Below, in pieces: positions 6,495 to 11,231 of a DNA stretch of 11,231 nt (position 1 is its first letter; each line of letters begins with the position of its first letter). A program made the translations under genes and the position numbers. The DNA comes from an uncultured Porphyromonas sp. Its GTDB lineage: Bacteria > Bacteroidota > Bacteroidia > Bacteroidales > Porphyromonadaceae. The notes beneath the pieces are model-generated. The model had not been told where the DNA came from and did no database searches. It worked only from the letters and a program-made list of their open reading frames with translations. The stretch is from assembly GCA_900539155.1 (NCBI GenBank), contig UQBE01000053.1, forward strand, positions 1 through 11,231. The letters are read 5' to 3'.

Positions 6495-6815
6495 ATGACA
6501 CAGCACAAGTTAATGGATATAGCCTCCGTCATCCGGAGCAAGAACTCGGGTCCCTATGAGATCACTTTCGATATCATCTTCAAGGACTTCGATATATACA
6601 ATCAGGTGAAGGCAGCTAAAGCGATCACCGAGCAGACTTTCTGTGACCTCTATCACATCAAGCCTGACCACATCGTCAAGATTGTCTACTTCGACCCAGC
6701 CAAGGCAATCAAGTGTACCATCGTCCGCCCCATCCCTTCGGGCAACCTCGGTGAGCGCGACGTCTATGGTGCGCAGCAGCATGCACCTCTGATGGGTCTC
6801 TCCATCCAGTACTAA
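6495..6815 (+). CDS. DUF4387 domain protein
   Basis: This 106-residue protein matches the DUF4387 family by its N-terminal block VIRSKNSGPYEITFDIIF and C-terminal block GNLGERDVYGAQQHAP. It is soluble, without signal peptide or membrane segment. It starts 24 nt after the AtuA-like gene and is the last gene before a strong terminator. Longer AtuA-type proteins carry an extra small C-terminal domain, so this protein may be the detached equivalent and act as the second subunit of one enzyme with its neighbour (inference). Its biochemical function is unknown to me. Confidence 0.88.
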   Translation: MTQHKLMDIASVIRSKNSGPYEITFDIIFKDFDIYNQVKAAKAITEQTFCDLYHIKPDHIVKIVYFDPAKAIKCTIVRPIPSGNLGERDVYGAQQHAPLMGLSIQY

Positions 6816-6829
6816 GCTCCACCAATCGC

Positions 6830-6866
6830 TTAGGACAGATTAAAACAGGGCTTTAATAGTTCCTAA
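6830..6866. repeat. Two-tier hairpin in the 3' region of the DUF4387 gene
   Basis: TTAGGA (6830-6835) pairs with TCCTAA (6861-6866), and ATTAAA (6839-6844) with TTTAAT (6852-6857). A symmetric 3x3 internal loop separates the stems, and a 7-nt loop caps them. It sits 11 nt before the terminator stem and has no T-run, so it may stabilise the transcript end or bind a protein. Confidence 0.5.
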
Positions 6867-6877
6867 ATATAGTGTCG

Positions 6878-6920
6878 GCCCCCGCACGCTCTCCTCGTAG
6901 AGTCGTGCGGGGGCTTTCTC
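6878..6920 (+). terminator. Strong terminator of the glutamate-fermentation cluster
   Basis: GCCCCCGCACG (6878-6888) pairs perfectly with 6904-6914. CTCT/AGAG extends the stem past a single bulged T, leaving a 6-nt loop. TTTCTC follows. It separates the cluster from lrgAB. Confidence 0.9.
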
Positions 6921-6930
6921 TGCATGGCTA

Positions 6931-6991
6931 GTCGCTTACTCTGCGACAAGTCACCCTAGGGTGTCGAGCTGGCGAGAGGCTCAATAGGGTG
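6931..6991. promoter_or_regulatory. Candidate operator region upstream of lrgA
   Basis: GTCGC at 6931-6935 is inverted at 6943-6947. A perfect 12-bp palindrome CACCCTAGGGTG lies at 6952-6963. Its right half TAGGGTG recurs directly at 6985-6991, just before the -7 element. The arrangement suggests a binding site for a dimeric regulator; no regulator gene is in the window. Confidence 0.35.
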
Positions 6992-6999
6992 AAGTTTGC

Positions 7000-7007
7000 T
7001 ACCTTTG
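7000..7007 (+). promoter_or_regulatory. -7 promoter element for lrgAB
   Basis: TACCTTTG matches TAnnTTTG exactly, 36 nt before the lrgA ATG. No clear -33 TTTG is visible at the right spacing. It gives a short leader and independent transcription of lrgAB after the upstream terminator. Confidence 0.65.
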
Positions 7008-7043
7008 CAGTCAAATCTTTGAGTTAATGATGATTTTATAGAG

Positions 7044-7415
7044 ATGAAGTCTCTCGTACAATGCTTTTGGGTGCTCTTTTTCTTTGCCGTGGGTGAACTA
7101 ATCGGCATGATGATAGGGCACTTTCTCCCGGGGAGTGTGATCGGGCTGATACTACTCTTTCTCGCTCTAGAGACCAAGCTGATCAAGCCGGACAAGGTGG
7201 ATAGCGTCGCAAAGTTTCTCACGCTCAACATGGGTCTCTTCTTCGTCCCAGCTGGTGTGGGGCTCATCACCCAGGTGGAGCTTATCAAGCAATACTGGGC
7301 TGCTATCGTCATCTCTATGGTAGTCAGCACGGCACTGGTCTTGGTGGTCGTGGGACGTATGCAGCACCGCTTCGAGCGGCATCATAAAGAGGAAATACCT
7401 AACGATAACGCATGA
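7044..7415 (+). CDS. lrgA: LrgA/CidA family membrane protein
   Basis: This 123-residue, very hydrophobic protein has about four predicted membrane segments (roughly residues 4-24, 28-45, 58-77 and 88-109). It carries LrgA/CidA blocks such as GELIGMMIGHFLPGSVIGLI and NMGLFFVPAGVGL. It is a small inner-membrane protein working with LrgB. The family was first described as holin-like, controlling murein hydrolases and cell death in Staphylococcus. Bacillus and Streptococcus homologues were later linked to pyruvate transport. The ATG at 7044 fits the promoter element at 7000-7007. Its stop overlaps the start of lrgB (ATGA), so the two are translationally coupled. Confidence 0.92.
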   Translation: MKSLVQCFWVLFFFAVGELIGMMIGHFLPGSVIGLILLFLALETKLIKPDKVDSVAKFLTLNMGLFFVPAGVGLITQVELIKQYWAAIVISMVVSTALVLVVVGRMQHRFERHHKEEIPNDNA

Positions 7416-8125
7416 TGGACTTCGTCACACTACTCCTGAGCAAGCCTGTCTACTGCTTGCCACTCACCATAGGGATCTACTTCCTCAGCTTACTCCTATA
7501 CCGCAAGGTGCGGATCGGACTCTTTCACCCTCTGATCGTTACGATAAGCTTGCTCATCTTAATGCTGTATCTCTCAGACACATCGTACGAGGAGTATAAG
7601 GAGGGAAGCCAGCTAATCGACTTTCTCCTAGGCCCCTCGGTCGTCTCACTGGGTTACATCCTCTACGAGCAGTCTAAGTACCTGCGTGGGCGCGTCGTCT
7701 CAATCATGGTCTCGCTCTTTGTAGGCTCACTGATCGGCATACTCAGTGCGGTCGGGCTAGCTTATGCGCTAGGAGCGGGCGACACGATCGCCTACTCGAT
7801 GGAGTCACGCTCGGTCACGACACCTATCGCTATCGCGCTCTCTGAGCAGTCGGGTGGTATCCCTGCCTTGACCGCTGTGGTGGTCGTCATCTCAGGCATC
7901 ATCGGGGGGGTGATAGGCCCCATACTCTTTAAGTGGCTACACATAGAGAGCCGCATCGCCAAGGGACTGGCACTAGGTGCAGCTGCGCATGGCGTGGGTA
8001 CCTCGGTAGCCATCCAGATGGGAGCCCTAGAGGGCGCTATCGGGGGCTTGGCTATTGGTATCATGGGGGTCTTTACCTCTATCCTAATACCGATCGTCCA
8101 CTACGTGGCTCAGCTATTCGTCTGA
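7412..8125 (+). CDS. lrgB: LrgB/CidB family membrane protein
   Basis: The 237-residue product is a multi-spanning inner-membrane protein of the LrgB/CidB family. Family-like features are the ESRSVTTPIAIALSEQSGG block in the middle, a glycine-rich hydrophobic stretch (SGIIGGVIGPILFKW), and GAAAHGVGTSVAIQMG followed by GAIGGLAIGIMGV near the C-terminus. Together with LrgA it probably forms a transporter or channel for a small carboxylate such as pyruvate, or modulates autolysis. Its start overlaps the lrgA stop; ATG at 7415 is an equally possible start one codon later. No terminator is seen after it, and a new promoter element appears 24 nt beyond its stop. Confidence 0.92.
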   Translation: MMDFVTLLLSKPVYCLPLTIGIYFLSLLLYRKVRIGLFHPLIVTISLLILMLYLSDTSYEEYKEGSQLIDFLLGPSVVSLGYILYEQSKYLRGRVVSIMVSLFVGSLIGILSAVGLAYALGAGDTIAYSMESRSVTTPIAIALSEQSGGIPALTAVVVVISGIIGGVIGPILFKWLHIESRIAKGLALGAAAHGVGTSVAIQMGALEGAIGGLAIGIMGVFTSILIPIVHYVAQLFV

Positions 8126-8148
8126 GGTCGTATGTGGTCGAAAAAGGG

Positions 8149-8156
8149 TACCTTTA
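8149..8156 (+). promoter_or_regulatory. Candidate -7 promoter element for the secreted protease
   Basis: TACCTTTA differs from TAnnTTTG only at the last base. It lies 24 nt before the ATG at 8180 but downstream of the alternative ATG at 8132, which supports 8180 as the true start. Confidence 0.5.
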
Positions 8157-8179
8157 CAGCATCAAAACACTATCTCTCT

Positions 8180-11020
8180 ATGAATAGATTTACTCGAAAC
8201 ATACTCTTAGCAACGCTTTGCTTGCTCTGCAGTATCCCCCTGGTGCAGGCGCAGATCTCCTTCGGTGGGGCACCTGTGATGACCTCTCAGTCTCATCGTC
8301 AGGTAGAGGTAATCCCTCCGTTCAATGCTCAGGACTTACGCTCGGCAGAGCAATGGCATCAGGTAGACGATGGGGCGCCGCTCATCGTCGGGCGGATGCT
8401 ACCACTCTCAGAGGACTTCTACGGACAGGCAACTCATGAGGTGGTCCAGGGGCGAAGCGTCTATCACCTTGAGCTTACAGCACCTGACGCACGGGGCCTG
8501 TCACTCTCATTTGACAAGCTAGCTCTGCAACCAGGCGATCGGCTCTACCTCTTTGACCCTGCTAGAAAGCAGATCTTAGGAGCCTTCACCAGTGAGAGCA
8601 ATCCCGATGGCGGAGTCTTTGGCACTAACCCCATTGCGGGTAATTCGCTGGTCATACAGTACGAGCCTGCGGGAGCTTTGGCCGATATACGCCTGAAGCA
8701 GCTCGGCTACTTCTTTGAGTCAGTTGCCGCTCCTCAGAATTTCTCTGGCGAGGGCGCCTCTGGCGTCTGCAATGTCAACGTCAACTGCTCCGAGGGTGCC
8801 GATATGCAGGATGTCAAGAATGGTATCGTGCAGATAGTTGTTGTAGTCAATGGTCTGATAGGTTCTTGTAGTGGCACGCTGGTCAATAACACCAGCGAGG
8901 ATTGGCGTCCGCTCATCATGACCGCTTACCACTGTACCTTCGCCAAGAGGCCTCTGACGGGTAAGGTTATGAATGCGACTGAAGAGGACTTTCGTCAGTG
9001 GGTCTTCAACTTCCACTATGAGCGCCCCGGGTGTGCCAATAATCAGTGGGTAGGGGAGAAGGCTTACTCCATCAGCGGTGCAAAGCGTCTAGCAGCTGTG
9101 CCGATGGACCACGGGAGCGATGCATTACTTGTGGAGGCACTAACGCCGATACCCGATTCCTACGGCGTTTACTACAACGGATGGGATCGCTCGGGTACCC
9201 TAGAGCCTACTGCTAAGGGACTCCACCACCCTAGTGGCGATGTGATGAAGATATCTACTATCACCGAGCCTCTCACAAATGGCACTTGGTTAACGGATGA
9301 CAATGCTGGTGCACGTGATGCACACTTTGCGGTACGCTATGCGAAGACTGAGAATGGGCACTGCGTGACCGAAGGCGGAAGCTCAGGCTCGGGGCTCTTT
9401 AATAATAAGGGGCTACTCATCGGAACCCTCTCCGGAGGAGCTGCTGAGTGTAATAAGGGGATCAATGCTAAGAATATGTATGGCAAGCTGAGTGAGCACT
9501 GGGCTCGCTCCAAGCAAGATGACTCACTGCAGCTACAACCGCTCGCACAGATACTAGACCCCAAGGGTCATGGCACAGCGATGACTCTGTCTGGTGCCTA
9601 CAAGCCAGGTGCCACACTGATCGCTCCCGTGGCGCAGCTACAGGGCGTCTACCAGAATGGTCAGGTAGCTCTATCGTGGCAACCTATGACCGCCTTGTCC
9701 ACAGGCATCACAGCTGAGGTGCAAATCTTGCGCAATGGCAAGGAGCTCAAGAGCCTGCCCATTAATACGGGACACTATACAGATAGTCAGGTAGGAGACG
9801 AGAGCGGTATCGTGACCTACACGCTACGCTACCAATATACTATCGGGCAGGAAGGTACAAAGCACTACACAGCTCCTCGTCATATCTCTTTCTTCACATC
9901 AGACCTAGCGGGCGTCTCGCAGTTTGAAGAGAAGAAGGAGGGAAGCCAAGTGACCCTCACCTGGCATAAGCCTGTCAATCGTCAGCTGATCTCTCAGCTC
10001 ACACTCTCTAGCGACAGCGAAGCTCAGGCGGTTGCGCCTCTAAGGTACCCAGACTTAAATCCTGAATACAAGGAGGTCTACCTAGGCCTACGCTACGATG
10101 GTCATGACTTTGCCCCCCTAGGACAGACCCGCCTAGCAGCAATGCGCTTTATACCAGCACGCAAACCTGGTATGCACACCCACACACTTTTTGTACGCAA
10201 TGGTCAAAACATAAATGTGATCTCCGCTGGTCCAGATAGGGATTGCTACAAAGTGCTAGACGATGATGCCACCACGACCATAAGCTATCCTGTCGGAGAT
10301 AAGTTTGAGCAGAAGAAGTGGCTTTGGGTACAAGGCTTTACGCCAAAGGTGATACGCCCCGAGGAGATGCTCGTCGTAGGCTATAAGCTTCAAACAAGAG
10401 GGTACTTCGATAAGGATGTGGCTATGATTGACCCAACGCCCGCTACGGAGTGGAGCAACCGTCACAACGTCCTCTCCTTCGACACGCACTACTGGATGCC
10501 CGCAGACATCCAGGGGTCCCTACCAATTAATGGTGGTGCCCTTGCCATCGAGTTTATGATAGATGATGCAGAGCCTGGCGCACCTGTTGATGTGACGGGA
10601 CCAATAGCTCGAGGCTTCCACCCAGCGCAGTGGCCCGTGGTCAAAGAGTATATCATCTATGCCGATGGCACCGAGATAGGGCGTACGCCAGACCTTAGCT
10701 ATACAGTCACTAATGCTACGGGAAAGGAGTACAGCGTCAAGCCACTCTACGAGAGTGGTCTCATATCGGCCACCAGTCCAGTGCTGACAGCGAGCGACGC
10801 TGTACGTGTCTACCCGACGGTCTGCACGGATCATCTGACGATTCAGACGAATGGGTTGACAGGTAGCTACCAGCTCTACACGCTCGACGGCACGCGCCTC
10901 TCCGACGGCGTACTTGCAGACCGCACCATCGACACCTCCTCGTGGGCAGTCGGCAGTTACCTCCTACAGGTGACGCTTGCAGACGGCACGACGACGCTCC
11001 ACCGCATCGTCAAGAGATAG
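8180..11020 (+). CDS. Secreted trypsin-like serine protease with T9SS sorting domain
   Basis: The 946-residue product starts with a signal peptide (residues 1-24, ending LVQA before QIS). A long N-terminal region of about 200 residues, probably a propeptide, follows. The protease domain then has H251 (TAYHC), D314 (SDALL) and S402 (GGSSGSGLF), a complete trypsin-fold triad resembling the lysyl endopeptidase group; lysine specificity is not established. Two beta-sandwich modules of fibronectin III type may start near 483 and 577, and the stretch from about 620 to 870 is unassigned beta-rich sequence. Residues from about 874 to the end form a T9SS C-terminal sorting domain (VRVYPT, then GSYLLQV and a basic end), so export to the surface is expected. 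A 16-residue longer frame from 8132 would spoil the signal peptide. Likely role: digestion of host proteins to feed amino-acid fermentation (inference). Confidence 0.9.
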   Translation: MNRFTRNILLATLCLLCSIPLVQAQISFGGAPVMTSQSHRQVEVIPPFNAQDLRSAEQWHQVDDGAPLIVGRMLPLSEDFYGQATHEVVQGRSVYHLELTAPDARGLSLSFDKLALQPGDRLYLFDPARKQILGAFTSESNPDGGVFGTNPIAGNSLVIQYEPAGALADIRLKQLGYFFESVAAPQNFSGEGASGVCNVNVNCSEGADMQDVKNGIVQIVVVVNGLIGSCSGTLVNNTSEDWRPLIMTAYHCTFAKRPLTGKVMNATEEDFRQWVFNFHYERPGCANNQWVGEKAYSISGAKRLAAVPMDHGSDALLVEALTPIPDSYGVYYNGWDRSGTLEPTAKGLHHPSGDVMKISTITEPLTNGTWLTDDNAGARDAHFAVRYAKTENGHCVTEGGSSGSGLFNNKGLLIGTLSGGAAECNKGINAKNMYGKLSEHWARSKQDDSLQLQPLAQILDPKGHGTAMTLSGAYKPGATLIAPVAQLQGVYQNGQVALSWQPMTALSTGITAEVQILRNGKELKSLPINTGHYTDSQVGDESGIVTYTLRYQYTIGQEGTKHYTAPRHISFFTSDLAGVSQFEEKKEGSQVTLTWHKPVNRQLISQLTLSSDSEAQAVAPLRYPDLNPEYKEVYLGLRYDGHDFAPLGQTRLAAMRFIPARKPGMHTHTLFVRNGQNINVISAGPDRDCYKVLDDDATTTISYPVGDKFEQKKWLWVQGFTPKVIRPEEMLVVGYKLQTRGYFDKDVAMIDPTPATEWSNRHNVLSFDTHYWMPADIQGSLPINGGALAIEFMIDDAEPGAPVDVTGPIARGFHPAQWPVVKEYIIYADGTEIGRTPDLSYTVTNATGKEYSVKPLYESGLISATSPVLTASDAVRVYPTVCTDHLTIQTNGLTGSYQLYTLDGTRLSDGVLADRTIDTSSWAVGSYLLQVTLADGTTTLHRIVKR

Positions 11021-11048
11021 CCTCCGGGCCATAATCAACTAACAAACG

Positions 11049-11088
11049 CAAGGGCACACCTCCGCAGAGAGGGGTGCCCTTGTTCCTA
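11049..11088 (+). terminator. Terminator after the secreted protease
   Basis: CAAGGGCAC (11049-11057) pairs with GTGCCCTTG (11074-11082). An inner CCTC/GAGG stem is separated from it by an A-G mismatch, and TTCCTA follows. The T-run is weak, but the stem is strong and begins 28 nt after the stop codon. Confidence 0.75.
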
Positions 11089-11128
11089 TAATGCGATGAA
11101 GGTAGGAGCACAGGGCTGACGCATTATA
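11087..11128. repeat. 9-bp inverted repeat at the protease 3' side
   Basis: TATAATGCG (11087-11095) and CGCATTATA (11120-11128) are exact reverse complements with 24 nt between them. The right arm lies inside the dispersed repeat copy at 11113-11160. Confidence 0.5.
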
Positions 11129-11160
11129 TAGACTATTGCAAAAGTCAAGAGTCTCACAAT
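11113..11160 (-). repeat. Dispersed repeat, right copy (inverted)
   Basis: On the minus strand this reads as a diverged copy of 22-71: a 31-nt core with two mismatches, then a 2-nt deletion and a further matching block ending in AGCCC. Similarity stops abruptly at ATTGTG at the outer edge in both copies, suggesting a real element boundary. Confidence 0.7.
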
Positions 11161-11161
11161 A

Positions 11162-11223
11162 ATGTAGACCCGACTACATATCAACACGGCACTATGTCGG
11201 GGAAAACGGATTCTCCACGTGGA
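11162..11223. repeat. Hairpin and palindrome near the right edge
   Basis: ATGTAG (11162-11167) pairs with CTACAT (11174-11179) over a 6-nt loop. TCCACGTGGA (11214-11223) is a perfect 10-bp palindrome. No gene is visible in the last 200 bases; these may be parts of another repeat cut by the window edge. Confidence 0.45.
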
Positions 11224-11231
11224 TATTTCGA

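Noticed and set aside
8132..8179. Longer start for the secreted protease
   Set aside because: It would put 16 residues before a standard signal peptide, and the candidate -7 element lies inside this stretch.

Overview
The window reads as chromosomal DNA of a Bacteroidetes bacterium, most likely an asaccharolytic, amino-acid-fermenting Porphyromonas (inference). The evidence is: -7 promoter elements of the Bacteroidetes type (TAnnTTTG) at three places, genes without Shine-Dalgarno sequences, a secreted protease ending in a type IX secretion (T9SS) C-terminal sorting domain, and roughly balanced GC by eye. All eight confident genes lie on the + strand. I see no rRNA, tRNA, transposase or CRISPR array.

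Region 1 (1-338) has no gene. It holds a perfect 22-bp palindrome, a copy of a dispersed repeat with an 11-bp hairpin, a -7 promoter element at 114-121 and a leader of about 210 nt with several possible RNA stems.

Region 2 (339-6920) is a glutamate-fermentation cluster. The coenzyme B12-dependent glutamate mutase is encoded by glmS (small, cobalamin-binding), glmL (ATPase-fold accessory protein) and glmE (large catalytic subunit). A hairpin terminator follows glmE. Then come methylaspartate ammonia-lyase, an AtuA-like (DUF1446) protein and a small DUF4387 protein, ending in a strong terminator. Together glmS/E and Mal turn L-glutamate into (2S,3S)-3-methylaspartate and then mesaconate plus ammonia. 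The classical next enzymes (mesaconase, citramalate lyase) are absent from the window. The uncharacterised AtuA-like/DUF4387 pair sits where they would be expected, which is the most interesting feature here. Back-to-back 7-bp and 9-bp tandem repeats separate mal from the AtuA-like gene.

Region 3 (6952-8125) is a separate lrgA-lrgB pair with its own promoter element and a palindrome upstream. LrgAB homologues in other bacteria move pyruvate, the end product of the methylaspartate route, so a metabolic link is plausible but unproven.

Region 4 (8149-11088) is a secreted trypsin-fold protease with signal peptide, long propeptide, complete His/Asp/Ser triad, beta-sandwich-like modules and a T9SS sorting domain, followed by a terminator. 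Such a protease could supply peptides to an amino-acid fermenter.

The last 150 bases carry several inverted repeats, including an inverted, diverged copy of the roughly 50-bp repeat found at the start of the window.
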